NCBI RefSeq assembly: GCF_014863355.1 | Contig: NZ_JACZEP010000001.1 | Location: forward strand, 186,001 to 250,000 | Reading direction: 5' to 3' | Length of the DNA stretch: 64,000 bases | From: Aminobacter carboxidus | GTDB lineage: Bacteria > Pseudomonadota > Alphaproteobacteria > Rhizobiales > Rhizobiaceae | In this document: positions 43,507 through 52,474 of the stretch, one piece after another | How the letters are laid out: the number at the start of each line of letters is the position of its first letter | Numbering within the stretch: the first letter of the stretch is position 1 | Made by a program: the position numbers and the translations under genes | The notes under the pieces: model-generated | The model's database searches: none | What the model was told of the DNA's origin: nothing | Seen by the model: only the letters and a program-made list of their open reading frames with translations

Positions 43507-43716
43507 ATGAAGATTTTCTCAAGCCTTTCCAACCTGCTCCAGGGCCAACGCGACAGCCGCGGCATCGACACGGAGCGTTTCCTCGGCTGGCTGCGCGATC
43601 CGCTTTCCCATCCCGACATCGAGCGCATGGATGCGCGCGAGCTCGGCGACCTGCCGCTGGGCCGCGGTTTCAGGCCGGCTCTCCCGGTGCCGGGCGAAGG
43701 AAGCTGCAGGGCTTAG
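43507..43716 (+). CDS. small DUF1127-like protein
   Basis: A 69-residue protein, MKIFSSLSNLLQGQRDSRGI followed by a block with WLRDPLSHPDIERMDARELG and DLPLGRGFRP. The 'DPLSHP...M..RELGDLP.GR' ending is like that of the short DUF1127 proteins of alphaproteobacteria, some of which take part in RNA turnover and phosphate/carbon metabolism. The start is set by CAGGAGAAGTCAG. It is divergent from a LysR gene. A Rhizobiales palindromic repeat begins at its stop codon. Confidence 0.65.
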   Translation: MKIFSSLSNLLQGQRDSRGIDTERFLGWLRDPLSHPDIERMDARELGDLPLGRGFRPALPVPGEGSCRA

Positions 43717-43765
43717 AGGCATGGTCCCGAAAGGCGGTTTCCGTTTTTCGGCAACGATCATGCTC
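43716..43765. repeat. Rhizobiales dispersed palindromic repeat
   Basis: A ~50-base imperfect palindrome. The outer arms are GAGGCATGGTC and GATCATGCTC, and the inner arms CCCGAAA and TTTTTCGG. It has the form of the 'GAGCATGATCCCGAAAA...' repeat found many times in Mesorhizobium and related genomes. It lies directly behind the DUF1127-like gene and next to a second hairpin sharing the arm sequence. Confidence 0.65.
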
Positions 43766-43771
43766 AGGCAA

Positions 43772-43799
43772 CAGGCATGATCCCAGGTGATCATGCCTG
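43772..43799. terminator. hairpin over the MAPEG stop codon
   Basis: A perfect 11-bp stem (CAGGCATGATC with GATCATGCCTG) and 6-base loop includes the stop codon of the minus-strand MAPEG gene. The 5' arm could pair instead with GATCATGC at 43756-43763 in the adjoining repeat, so two structures compete. It probably ends transcription or protects the 3' ends of both convergent genes. Confidence 0.6.
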
Positions 43800-44207
43800 G
43801 ATGAAAAGCAGAATGATGGCGTGGCCAAGCACGTCGAGCGCCGCCGCCGCCAGTGTCGCCACGCTCAGCCCGAAGCCGATCGCGCGCTGCCATTGCGCCG
43901 CCCGTTCATGGGTGAAATGCCAGGCATGAACCACGCGGCCGAAGGTGAAGGCCGCGCCCAGCACATGGATCGCCACCGCCGGCGCGCCAAGCGCCGCCGC
44001 GAATCCCAACAGCACCAGCATGACAGGAATGTTCTCGATGGCGTTGGCGTGGCCACGCATCGCGCGGCCGAGATGAGCAACACCGCCGTCGCCGATCAGC
44101 ACCATGTGCCTGCGCCTGACCAGTGCCGTCGCCAGCGTCAGCCACATGAGGATCAGGGCGTTGAGCGCAGCGTAAAGCGCTGCTGCTGCGTATGCTGGCT
44201 GGTCCAT
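43791..44207 (-). CDS. MAPEG-family membrane protein
   Basis: A 138-residue membrane protein with four hydrophobic helices. The conserved MAPEG segment RAMRGHANAIENIPVMLVLL (containing the R-x-x-x-N-x-x-E region) is present. Eukaryotic MAPEG members are glutathione-dependent enzymes of eicosanoid metabolism; most bacterial ones have unknown substrates. The ATG of MDQPAYAAA follows GGGGAACGAG. It is divergent from bacA. Confidence 0.88.
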   Translation of the reverse strand: MDQPAYAAAALYAALNALILMWLTLATALVRRRHMVLIGDGGVAHLGRAMRGHANAIENIPVMLVLLGFAAALGAPAVAIHVLGAAFTFGRVVHAWHFTHERAAQWQRAIGFGLSVATLAAAALDVLGHAIILLFIQA

Positions 44208-44379
44208 CTCGTTCCCCGCAGTCTCTAAATGACCAAACTGTAATATTCCGGTGCGGAAAATCGCCACGATCCGGCCCGCATTGCCATAGCCGGCCGCCGC
44301 AGGGGATTCCCTTGTGCCACGAAGTGTGACTTCATGCGGCCAACTGGCAATGCCCCGTCTCCGAAAGGAACCCGGAACC

Positions 44380-45657
44380 GTGTTCATATCCTTCTTCCCG
44401 CAGCCGAAGCTGTTCTTTTCCTCGGCTGCGTTGTGGAGCCTGGCGCTCGTTCTCTTCTGGTTCTTCGGGGGCGCGCAACTGGGCGCCTTGGTCGGCCTGC
44501 CGCCGGCGGCCCCAGGCACGCCGCCGATCATCGGTATCACGGTGTTCCTGTCGGCGCCGTTCATGTGGTTCTACATCTATTATGTCGTCGGCGTTCTGCT
44601 CTTCTATGCCTTCTGGCGCTGGTATTCGCCCCATCCATGGCAGCGCTGGTCGATCCTCGTCACCTCGGTCATCCTGTTCCTGATCTATTTCAACGTTCAG
44701 GTCAGCGTCGCTGTGAACAACTGGTACGGCCCCTTCTTCGACTACGTGCAGGGGCTGATGGGCGGCACCGCCGAGTCGACCAACGCCGAGTTCTACGCCG
44801 GCGCCGCCAGCTTCGCCTGGCTGGCGCTGATCGGCATGAACGTCTCGGTCGTCAACGCCTATGTGGTGCAGCACTGGATCTTCCGCTGGCGCACCGCAAT
44901 GAACGACTACTTCATGGAGAACTGGAGCAAGCTGCGCCACATCGAAGGTGCCTCGCAGCGTATCCAGGAAGACACCATGCGCTTCGCCCAGATCATGGAG
45001 GATCTGGGTTCCAGCTTCGTGGCGTCGATCATGACGCTGATCGCCTTCCTGCCTGTTCTCATCGAGCTTCAGAAGCACATCACCGAACTGCCGATCATAG
45101 GCGTCGTCCCGCAGCCTCTCATCCTGGCCGCGATCGGCTGGTGCTTGCTCGGCACGCTGTCGGTCATGCTGGCTGGTGTGAAGCTGCCGGGCCTGCAGTT
45201 CCGCAACCAGCGCGTCGAGGCTGCCTACCGTAAGGAGTTGGTCTATGGCGAGGATCACGCCGATCGCGCTCAGCCCGCGACCACCACCGAGCTTTTCACC
45301 AATGTGCGCAAGAACTATTTCCGGCTCTATGCGCACTACATCTACTTCAACGTCGTCCGCTACACCTACCTGCAGGCCGACAACATTTTCTCCTTCATCA
45401 TCCTCGGGCCGTCGATCGTCGCGCACAAGATCACGCTTGGTCCGATGAACCAGATCTCCAACGCCTTCGGACGTGTCACGGGATCGCTGCAGTTCCTGCT
45501 CAATTCCTGGTCAACCATCGTCGAGCTGCAGTCGGTGCACAAGCGCCTGCGCGCCTTCGAGGCCACGCTGTCGGGCGAACCGCTGCCCGACATTGACCAG
45601 CGCTACCTCGAACGCGAAAAGGGCGGCTTGAAGCCGGAAGACCAGCCGGTGACGTGA
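44380..45657 (+). CDS. bacA: SbmA/BacA-family peptide transporter
   Basis: A 425-residue inner-membrane protein of the SbmA/BacA family. The N-terminus FISFFPQPKLFFSSAALWSL and the segment GLPPAAPGTPPIIGITVF are almost diagnostic for rhizobial BacA, as are NVRKNYFRLYAHYIYFNVVR and DNIFSFIILGPSIVAHKITL. There are about seven to eight membrane segments and no ATP-binding domain; uptake is proton-driven. BacA imports antimicrobial and plant NCR peptides and is needed for symbiosis or chronic infection in Sinorhizobium and Brucella. The GTG start is chosen to match the known N-terminus; an upstream ATG would add nine residues. Confidence 0.92.
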   Translation: MFISFFPQPKLFFSSAALWSLALVLFWFFGGAQLGALVGLPPAAPGTPPIIGITVFLSAPFMWFYIYYVVGVLLFYAFWRWYSPHPWQRWSILVTSVILFLIYFNVQVSVAVNNWYGPFFDYVQGLMGGTAESTNAEFYAGAASFAWLALIGMNVSVVNAYVVQHWIFRWRTAMNDYFMENWSKLRHIEGASQRIQEDTMRFAQIMEDLGSSFVASIMTLIAFLPVLIELQKHITELPIIGVVPQPLILAAIGWCLLGTLSVMLAGVKLPGLQFRNQRVEAAYRKELVYGEDHADRAQPATTTELFTNVRKNYFRLYAHYIYFNVVRYTYLQADNIFSFIILGPSIVAHKITLGPMNQISNAFGRVTGSLQFLLNSWSTIVELQSVHKRLRAFEATLSGEPLPDIDQRYLEREKGGLKPEDQPVT

Positions 45658-45817
45658 TAACGTCAACGTTTAAGCACCTCGTGAGCGAGTGACACGAGCG
45701 GAGAGTGTCGGGAAGCCATGCCGCGAAGGCAGCGACACCAGATGCGGTGCAGGATTTGCGCGCTAGCTGGTGGGCCGCCGCCTCAACCGGCCAGGTTGCC
45801 TGCCCGAAAGTCGCCGC

Positions 45818-46813
45818 TCACCCGCCGGTCTGCACCGGCGCCTCATTGCGCCGCGCCACATAGTCGGCATAGCTGATACATTCGACATCCGATTTCACGC
45901 ACACCTCACCGGCGAAGCGCTCCAGCGCGCGCCAGTAGGCGCCATCGTTCATCAGCGTGAAGTGGAAGCCGATCTGCAACGCAACGCGTCCGCCCGCATA
46001 TTGGGTGTCGAAGGCCTTGCGGAACGCGCCATAGGCGCGGCTTTCGTACTTTGCCGCCTCTTCAGGCTTGTCGACGCCGCCGGAGTGGCGGACGAACAGA
46101 TTGTAGTCCATCGCGATGATGCGCCGCTCCGACGGCCCTTCGGGAATCTGCGGCAGGGCAAAATCCAGCATGGTGCCGTTGAGTCTGGGTTCTTCCGGCC
46201 CGTGTGACACGCCGCTGGCATTGTAGGCAAAACCCTTGTCGCGCAGCGTCGCCGTCAGCCCCTTGCTGTCGGAGAGATAGGGCGCGCGAAATCCCTTCAC
46301 CGACGCCGCGATGCTGGCCCAGCCCTCGGGTTCGGGCGAAATGCCGTTGATCTTGTAGGCATCGCGCATGATCGTCGAAAACGCGTCGAACTCCTTGGTC
46401 CACTCGGCCTTGCTCCACTTGCCGCCGTCGAAATGGCCGCAGGCGTGGCTGGCGATGTCGTGGCCCTCGGCGGCGGCGAGATTGATCTGCCCAAGGCGGT
46501 CGACGACTTCCTTCTTGGTCATGGCGAAGCCGACATTAGACTTGCCGGCCGACCGTCCCGGCGCCTGGTAGCTGCCACGCGTCTCGCGCGACAACAGGAA
46601 CACGCAAGACAGGAAATAGGTGAAGCGCGCGCCCGTGCGCGCCGCAAGCTCGCGGCTGCGCTTCCATTGCGCCAGGTCATGGGCGCCGTCGAACGAAATC
46701 AGCACGATCTGCGGCTTCTTGACGTCCTCGACCTTGGGAGCAGGCCCAGCTATCGCCGGCAGTGCAGCCAGGGACGCGGACAACAAGACACTAAGACGGA
46801 ACGCTTTGGACAT
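45818..46813 (-). CDS. exported polysaccharide deacetylase-like protein
   Basis: A 331-residue protein with a signal peptide (SKAFRLSVLLSASLAALPAI then AG). The NodB-type fold is suggested by VLISFDGAHD (motif 1, with Gly in place of the second Asp of the usual TFDDG), the HxxxH metal pair in IASHACGHFDGG, and the motif-3-like VKGFRAPYLSDSKG. The missing aspartate may change metal use. It probably acts on an envelope or extracellular glycan. The start is the ATG giving the signal peptide; the longer upstream frame has no ribosome site. It stands alone. Confidence 0.8.
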   Translation of the reverse strand: MSKAFRLSVLLSASLAALPAIAGPAPKVEDVKKPQIVLISFDGAHDLAQWKRSRELAARTGARFTYFLSCVFLLSRETRGSYQAPGRSAGKSNVGFAMTKKEVVDRLGQINLAAAEGHDIASHACGHFDGGKWSKAEWTKEFDAFSTIMRDAYKINGISPEPEGWASIAASVKGFRAPYLSDSKGLTATLRDKGFAYNASGVSHGPEEPRLNGTMLDFALPQIPEGPSERRIIAMDYNLFVRHSGGVDKPEEAAKYESRAYGAFRKAFDTQYAGGRVALQIGFHFTLMNDGAYWRALERFAGEVCVKSDVECISYADYVARRNEAPVQTGG

Positions 46814-46945
46814 CTGACCGGATCTGAACACTATTTCTTGAGCTGGGGCGAAAGTGGCTTCGCTGCGCGATAGGCCGCAAATGTGGCACGGATGCGTTTG
46901 CGGTGGAATGCGGCATGCAGCGCCCGGTGGCAGGGCACCGGCCAC

Positions 46946-47065
46946 CACAAGGAGGGAGATCACGCCTTCATCCGCGCCGAGGCCAATCACCGCCCTCTTT
47001 GCTTCCTCGCGCCAACGCTGCAGGGGCGAGCGCCGCCGGCGATGCGACTAATCTCCCTCCTTGTG
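46946..47065. repeat. inverted 15-base repeats in a 442-base gap
   Basis: CACAAGGAGGGAGAT at 46946-46960 is exactly inverted as ATCTCCCTCCTTGTG at 47051-47065. The second copy runs on into a C/G-rich stretch of the 'CTCCCTTGTGGGGAGATG...AGAGGGGG' kind known from mesorhizobial intergenic mosaics. The rest of the gap between the deacetylase and the TPR gene (46814-47255) contains no gene that I can support. Confidence 0.55.
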
Positions 47066-47255
47066 GGGGAGATGGCCGGCAGGCCAGAGGGGGCGAAGGA
47101 TCACAACGCCAAAGGTTTGCTTCGTAGGGCACCACCGCGGCGATGCGAGAACTTGCCCTCCCACCGAATTTCCGCCCCGCCCCCTTCCATGACGGCAAAA
47201 TTCCGCTAAAACGCAGGCTCAAACGGCCCCCGAGGGGCAAAGGTGATTGGATAGT

Positions 47256-47921
47256 ATGTCGGACGACAGTTTCTTTCGTGAGGTCAACGAGGAAATTCGC
47301 CAGGACAAGGCGAAGGCCCTGTGGGACAGTTATGGCCCCGCAGCCATCGTCATCGCCGTGCTGGTCGTCATCGGCACCGGCCTGTTCGTGGCCTGGGAAT
47401 ATTGGGTCGAGACCAAGGCCAACAGCTCCGGCGACCAGTTTTCGCAGGCGCTGACGCTCGCCAATTCCGGCAAGGCCGACGAAGCGCTTGCCGCATTCGA
47501 TGCGCTCGAAAAGGACGGCTACGGTGCCTATCCGTTGCTCGCCCGTATGCGTGCCGCCACCGTCCAGGCCGACAAGGGAGACTTCAAGGCCGCCATCGCC
47601 GGCTTCGACGAAGTGGCCGCCGACAGCTCGATCCCCAACGTCATTCGCGACGTCGCCCGCCTGCGCGCGGCACTGCTGCTTGTCGACAATGGCTCCTACG
47701 CCGATGTCTCGGCTCGCGTCGAAGCGCTGACCAACGACACCAACCCGCTGCGCCACTCGGCCCGCGAGGCCCTCGGCCTCGCCGCCTGGAAGGAAGGCAA
47801 GCTCCCCGACGCGCTCAAGCTGTTCGAGCAGATTTCCTCCGACGAAGGCGCGCCGCGCAATGCGCGTCAACGCTCCAACCTCCTGGCCGAACTGATCCGC
47901 GGTTCCGGCAACGCGTCGTGA
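47256..47921 (+). CDS. TPR-like membrane protein, YfgM family
   Basis: A 221-residue protein. A short acidic cytoplasmic N-terminus ([20 protein letters not shown]) is followed by one membrane helix near residues 28-46 and a periplasmic TPR-like region. This is the layout of YfgM, an ancillary SecYEG/chaperone-linked protein. It lies directly upstream of der, as in many Gram-negative genomes, with 10 bases between. Confidence 0.88.
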   Translation: MSDDSFFREVNEEIRQDKAKALWDSYGPAAIVIAVLVVIGTGLFVAWEYWVETKANSSGDQFSQALTLANSGKADEALAAFDALEKDGYGAYPLLARMRAATVQADKGDFKAAIAGFDEVAADSSIPNVIRDVARLRAALLLVDNGSYADVSARVEALTNDTNPLRHSAREALGLAAWKEGKLPDALKLFEQISSDEGAPRNARQRSNLLAELIRGSGNAS

Positions 47922-47931
47922 TGCGGGCCCG

Positions 47932-49368
47932 ATGGCATTCAAGATCGCGATAATCGGCCGGCCCAACGTCGGCAAATCCACCCTTTTCAACCGCCTGGTT
48001 GGAAAGAAGATCGCCCTTGTCGACGACACGCCCGGCGTGACGCGCGACCGCCGGGTCCATGCGGCGAAGCTCTACGATCTCGTCTTCGACGTCATTGACA
48101 CCGCGGGCTTCGAGGACGCGGCCGCAGCGACCTTGCAGGGCCGCATGCGGGCGCAGACAGAGATCGCCATCAAGGAAGCCGATCTCATCTTCTTCATGGT
48201 CGACGCCAAGGCAGGCTTGACCCCTGACGACCGCACCTTCGTCGAGATCGTTCGACGTTCCGGCAAGCCGGTGGTGCTCGTCGCCAACAAGTCCGAGGCG
48301 CGTGGCGCATCGAGTGGCGCGCTCGAAGCCTGGGAACTCGGCATCGGCGAGCCGGTGCAGATTTCGGCAGAACATGGCCAAGGCATGCCTGACCTGCGCG
48401 ACGCCGTTGTCGAAGCTCTCGGCAAGGAGCGCGTCTTCGAAGATGACGAGGACGAAGCAGACGACATCGCTGAAAGCGACGTGCTGATCGGCGAGGACAT
48501 CGCCGATCCCGACGCCGAGGACGTCCATGCCTATGACGAGACCAAGCCGCTGCGCATCGCTGTCGTTGGTCGGCCCAATGCCGGCAAGTCGACGCTGATC
48601 AATGCGCTGATCGGCGAGGAGCGCCTGCTCACCGGGCCCGAAGCCGGCATCACCCGCGATTCGATTTCGGTCGACTGGGACTGGCAGGGCCGCAGCATCA
48701 AGATGTTTGATACTGCCGGCATGCGCCGCAAGGCGAAGGTGCAGGAAAAGCTCGAGAAGATGTCGGTGCAGGACGGCCTGCGCGCCATCCGCTTCGCCGA
48801 GATCGTCATCATCGTGCTCGATGCAACGATCCCGTTCGAGAAACAGGACCTGCAGATCGCCGACCTGATCATTCGCGAGGGCAGGGCGCCGGTCATCGCC
48901 TTCAACAAGTGGGACCTCATCGACAATCCGCAGGAAGCGCTGGCCGAACTGCGCGAGAAGACCGAACGGCTGTTGCCGCAGGCGCGTGGCCTGCAGGCAG
49001 TGCCGATGTCGGCGGAGACTGGCCGCGGGCTGGAAAAGCTGATGGACGCGGTGATGAAGACCCACCGGGTCTGGAACAGCCGCGTCTCGACGGGCAAGCT
49101 CAACCGCTGGCTCGAAGGCATCCTCGCCCATCATCCGCCGCCCGCCGTCGCTGGCCGCCGGCTCAAGATCAAGTACATCACCCAGGCCAAGACAAGGCCG
49201 CCTGGCTTCGTTCTGTCCTGCTCGCGCCCCGATGCGATGCCGCAGTCCTATGTGCGTTATCTCGTCAACAACCTGCGCGAATCCTTCGACATGCCCGGCG
49301 TGCCGATCCGCATGGCGCTGCGCACCTCCGACAATCCGTTTGCCGGCCGCGCCAAGAAAAAGAAATGA
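47932..49368 (+). CDS. der: ribosome biogenesis GTPase Der
   Basis: A 478-residue double-GTPase. The first G domain has [14 protein letters not shown] at the N-terminus, and the second begins at about residue 205 with [16 protein letters not shown]. An acidic linker ([14 protein letters not shown]) joins them, and a KH-like C-terminal domain ends GRAKKKK. Both G domains have their effector, DTPG/DTAG and NKxD elements (NKWD in the second; NKSE in the first). Der acts in 50S subunit assembly and is essential in most bacteria. Confidence 0.97.
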   Translation: MAFKIAIIGRPNVGKSTLFNRLVGKKIALVDDTPGVTRDRRVHAAKLYDLVFDVIDTAGFEDAAAATLQGRMRAQTEIAIKEADLIFFMVDAKAGLTPDDRTFVEIVRRSGKPVVLVANKSEARGASSGALEAWELGIGEPVQISAEHGQGMPDLRDAVVEALGKERVFEDDEDEADDIAESDVLIGEDIADPDAEDVHAYDETKPLRIAVVGRPNAGKSTLINALIGEERLLTGPEAGITRDSISVDWDWQGRSIKMFDTAGMRRKAKVQEKLEKMSVQDGLRAIRFAEIVIIVLDATIPFEKQDLQIADLIIREGRAPVIAFNKWDLIDNPQEALAELREKTERLLPQARGLQAVPMSAETGRGLEKLMDAVMKTHRVWNSRVSTGKLNRWLEGILAHHPPPAVAGRRLKIKYITQAKTRPPGFVLSCSRPDAMPQSYVRYLVNNLRESFDMPGVPIRMALRTSDNPFAGRAKKKK

Positions 49369-49375
49369 AACATCG

Positions 49376-49403
49376 AAGGGCTCGCCACATGCGGGCCCTT
49401 TTT
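49376..49403 (+). terminator. Rho-independent terminator after der
   Basis: AAGGGCTCG pairs with CGGGCCCTT (one wobble) across a 7-base loop and is followed by TTT. It begins 7 bases after the der stop. Confidence 0.8.
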
Positions 49404-49496
49404 GCATTGCGCCAACGTTGCGTCCGTTAACGCTCCATCAAGGTTAATGCATCATTTTCCTCTCCAGTAGGGTGTGTTGCGTCCTGGAGAGTTTCA

Positions 49497-50681
49497 GTGC
49501 ATCGAGGTGTTGTGAAGCGGCGGTTTGCTGCTGCCCGCGAGGGAAGACGTTCGTTCCTGGCGCCGGCCGTCGTCGGCCTCGGCATCTGGCTCGGCTTTCC
49601 CACCGTGGCTGCCTATCAGGACATGACCAGCCTCGTCTCAGGCCTCGAAGGCCAGAACACCCGCTGGAGCTCCTACGTCGAGAAGGCCGCGGCAGGCTCG
49701 GTGCACGCCGGCGAAATGCCTTTCGTCGACGGCATCATCACCGGCCCGATTTCGGGTTCAGGCGTCAAGATCGCCGGCGTCGGCACCGTCTCGTTCCGCG
49801 GCAAGAAATTCGGCTCCTCCGACCTGCCCGATGAGGACCGCATCGTCCGCGTCGACAAGAAAAGCCGCCTCGCCAACATCTCCAGGGTCAACCCGCCGAA
49901 GAACTTCACCGCCGGCTCGGTGTTCGAGCGTACCAGTTCGCTCTTGCGCCCCGCTCTCGACAGCGGCCTCAAGCTGACTTTCGCCAAGCCCGACATCAAG
50001 GGCAAGGAAGTCGAGATCGCCGCCGCCTTCCACGTCAAGGAAACCAAGACGCGTACGCCTGGCGTGCCGGCGATGCTGGCGTCGCTGGTCAACAACGACA
50101 ATGCCGACGTGCTGGCCACCGCCTATGCGCCGGCCGAGCCCGACTATGCCAAGGCTTCGCCATTCGAGGCGCTGTTGCGCAGCGACGACCAGAGCAGCGG
50201 CCGCTTCATCCCGCCGATGGGCAAGGGCGACCACTGGTGGCTGGCCAATCCGCTACCGGCGAGCGTGTTCTCCAAGGCCGAGCAGGCCTGCCTCGCCAGC
50301 GGCATCTACTTCGAGGCGCGCGGCGAATCGCTGCGCGGCCAGGCGGCTGTCGCCCAGGTCATCCTCAACCGCGTCCGCAACCCGGCCTATCCTGGCACCA
50401 TCTGCGGCGTCGTCTACCAGAACGATGGCTGGTTCAACCGCTGCCAGTTCTCGTTTGCCTGCGACGGCATCAAGGACCGCGTCACCAGCCCCTCGCACTA
50501 CAAGACCGCGCAGGAAGTCGCCATGGCGGTGACGGCCGGCAAAATCTTCATCCCGGAGGTCGGCTCGTCGACCCACTACTATGCCAACTACGTCAATCCC
50601 GGCTGGGCGCGCGGCATGAAGAAGATGACCAAGATCGGCCTGCATATCTTCTACCGTACCTATGGCGGCGGCTGGAGCTGA
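49497..50681 (+). CDS. SleB-type cell wall hydrolase
   Basis: A 394-residue exported protein with an uncleaved or late-cleaved N-terminal helix (FLAPAVVGLGIWLGFPTVAA). The middle ~200 residues are not recognised. The C-terminal ~125 residues form the Hydrolase_2 (SleB) domain: CLASGIYFEARGESLRGQAA with the putative catalytic Glu, then NRVRNPAYPGTICGVVYQND and STHYYANYVNPGW. SleB-type enzymes are lytic transglycosylases or amidases acting on peptidoglycan. The GTG start follows CTGGAGAG. An alternative GTG lies five codons in. Confidence 0.87.
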   Translation: MHRGVVKRRFAAAREGRRSFLAPAVVGLGIWLGFPTVAAYQDMTSLVSGLEGQNTRWSSYVEKAAAGSVHAGEMPFVDGIITGPISGSGVKIAGVGTVSFRGKKFGSSDLPDEDRIVRVDKKSRLANISRVNPPKNFTAGSVFERTSSLLRPALDSGLKLTFAKPDIKGKEVEIAAAFHVKETKTRTPGVPAMLASLVNNDNADVLATAYAPAEPDYAKASPFEALLRSDDQSSGRFIPPMGKGDHWWLANPLPASVFSKAEQACLASGIYFEARGESLRGQAAVAQVILNRVRNPAYPGTICGVVYQNDGWFNRCQFSFACDGIKDRVTSPSHYKTAQEVAMAVTAGKIFIPEVGSSTHYYANYVNPGWARGMKKMTKIGLHIFYRTYGGGWS

Positions 50682-50812
50682 TCGCATCCGGGCGGGCTTG
50701 CGGAGTCGGCCAACCGCCAGATTGCGCGCGGATTCGGCGGGCGATCGCGGAGCGGAGCCACGGGCAGGATGTCGCACTTCGGCAACTAGCTGATTTTCTT
50801 ACATAAAATACT

Positions 50813-50861
50813 TAGTTAGATGGGCCTCCCCGTGGCTTGACGGGCAGGGGCCCTCTAACTA
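50813..50861 (+). promoter_or_regulatory. long imperfect hairpin in the atp operon leader
   Basis: TAGTTAGA, GGGCCTC and CCCGT pair in order with ACGGG, GGGGCCC and TCTAACTA (20 paired positions, one bulged T and one two-base bulge) around a 6-base loop. It ends 59 bases before the atpI start. A possible -10, TAAAAT, lies 15 bases before it. There is no T-tract, so a 5' leader control or stability element is more likely than a terminator. Confidence 0.5.
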
Positions 50862-50920
50862 TGTTGCCGGCGACTTTGAAGCGGACGAACGGATACGCTC
50901 GGACCGGGTGGGAGTTTGCA

Positions 50921-51331
50921 ATGGCCAAGCCTTCGGGCCCAGGCGGAAACGGAAACACCCGGCCTGAAAATCGAGCCGAAAACGATCACCGCGACGACGA
51001 ACTCGAGCGCCGTCGGCAACAGCTTGAAGCAACGCTTGCGACAAGACGCCAGACTGCCCGCGAGGGGGAAAAGAGTGCAGGTTCGAATGGTGTGACCGGC
51101 TACGGCCAGGCACTCAAGCTGTCCAGCGAGTTCATCGCGGGGATCGCGGTTGGTGTCGGACTGGGCTGGATCATCGATCGGATGGCAGGCACGTCGCCTT
51201 GGGGCTTGATCGTGTTTCTGCTGCTCGGTTTCGGTGCCGGGGTGCTCAATGTCCTGCGCTCGGCAGGAATGGTTACTGATGCCGGTATCCGGTCGCCCGA
51301 TAAGCGCCCTGACGAACCGGAAAAGAAATAG
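50921..51331 (+). CDS. atpI: ATP synthase protein I (AtpI)
   Basis: A 136-residue protein. A charged, probably disordered N-terminal half (with RRRQQLEATLATRRQTAREG) leads to two membrane helices in the AtpI domain: LSSEFIAGIAVGVGLGWIID and TSPWGLIVFLLLGFGAGVLN. AtpI assists assembly of the c-ring and may carry magnesium. The ATG after GGGTGGGAG is chosen over longer frames. It is the first gene of the F0 operon. Confidence 0.92.
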   Translation: MAKPSGPGGNGNTRPENRAENDHRDDELERRRQQLEATLATRRQTAREGEKSAGSNGVTGYGQALKLSSEFIAGIAVGVGLGWIIDRMAGTSPWGLIVFLLLGFGAGVLNVLRSAGMVTDAGIRSPDKRPDEPEKK

Positions 51332-51370
51332 CAGTGCCGCAAGGCGCAATTTAGGCGAAGGGGGGCCAGC

Positions 51371-52120
51371 GTGGCCAACGATCCAATTCATCAGTTTCAG
51401 ATCTCGAAATTGATCCCGATCGAGATCGGTGGCCTCGACTTCTCCTTCACCAATTCGTCCGCCTTCATGGTTGCGACGGTGATCGTCGCCAGCGCCTTCC
51501 TGTTCCTGACGACGTCGAGCCGCGGCCTGGTGCCGAGCCGCCTGCAGTCGGTTTCGGAGATGTCTTACGAATTTGTCGCCTCGATGCTACGAGACGCGGC
51601 GGGTTCCCAGGGTATGCGCTTCTTCCCACTGGTGTTTTCGCTGTTCATGTTCGTGCTCGTCGCCAACCTGATCGGCCTGTTCCCCTACTTCTTCACCGTC
51701 ACCAGCCATCTCATCGTCACCTTCGCCCTGGCACTGCTGGTCATCGGTACGGTCATCGTCTACGGCTTCATGAAGCATGGCTTCGGGTTCCTGAAGCTCT
51801 TCGTGCCGCACGGCGTGCCTGGCATCCTGGTGCCGCTGGTCGTGCTGATCGAAGTGATCTCGTTCCTGTCGCGTCCGATCAGCCTTTCGGTTCGTTTGTT
51901 CGCCAACATGCTGGCCGGTCACATCACGCTCAAGGTTTTCGCAGGTTTCGTCACTTCGCTCAGCGCATTCGGCGCTGTCGGCGTCGTCGGCTCGATCCTG
52001 CCGCTGTTCATGACGGTCGCGATCACCGGCTTGGAAGTCCTGGTCGCGTTCCTGCAAGCCTACGTGTTTGCGGTGCTGACCTGCATGTACCTCAACGACG
52101 CCCTGCACCCGGGCCACTAA
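51371..52120 (+). CDS. atpB: F0F1 ATP synthase subunit a
   Basis: A 249-residue membrane subunit of the proton channel. The essential arginine is in the helix motif [20 protein letters not shown]. The N-terminal [20 protein letters not shown] and the C-terminal [20 protein letters not shown] are typical of alphaproteobacterial AtpB. It starts with GTG, 39 bases after atpI. Proton flow between this subunit and the c-ring drives ATP synthesis by F1, whose genes are not in this window. Confidence 0.97.
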   Translation: MANDPIHQFQISKLIPIEIGGLDFSFTNSSAFMVATVIVASAFLFLTTSSRGLVPSRLQSVSEMSYEFVASMLRDAAGSQGMRFFPLVFSLFMFVLVANLIGLFPYFFTVTSHLIVTFALALLVIGTVIVYGFMKHGFGFLKLFVPHGVPGILVPLVVLIEVISFLSRPISLSVRLFANMLAGHITLKVFAGFVTSLSAFGAVGVVGSILPLFMTVAITGLEVLVAFLQAYVFAVLTCMYLNDALHPGH

Positions 52121-52188
52121 GAATTCGACGGCGGCTGCCGCCGTCTTGGATAACCGCAACTAAATTTCGATCCACAAGGAGTTGGACA

Positions 52189-52413
52189 ATGGAAGTTGAA
52201 GCAGCAAAGGCAATCGGCGCCGGCATCGCTTGTCTCGGCATGGGCGGCGCAGGCATCGGCCTGGGCACCATTTTCGGTAACTACCTGTCGGGCGCCCTGC
52301 GCAACCCGTCGGCAGCTGACGGCCAGTTCGGCCGCCTGATTTTCGGCTTCGCCGTTACCGAAGCTCTGGGCATTTTCTCGCTCCTCGTCGCTCTGCTGCT
52401 GCTCTTCGCATAA
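52189..52413 (+). CDS. atpE: F0F1 ATP synthase subunit c
   Basis: A 74-residue hairpin of two membrane helices. The proton-carrying glutamate is in [20 protein letters not shown], and the first helix is glycine-rich ([20 protein letters not shown]). The polar loop has the conserved R-N-P (ALRNPSA) that touches subunits gamma/epsilon. An acidic residue of the sodium-binding type is not evident, so it should be proton-linked. It is preceded by AAGGAG. Confidence 0.97.
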   Translation: MEVEAAKAIGAGIACLGMGGAGIGLGTIFGNYLSGALRNPSAADGQFGRLIFGFAVTEALGIFSLLVALLLLFA

Positions 52414-52474
52414 GAGCCGCGCAAGCGAGTTGACCGGCCGCGTGTCGCGGCCGGTGGGATGACAGGGGAAAGAG

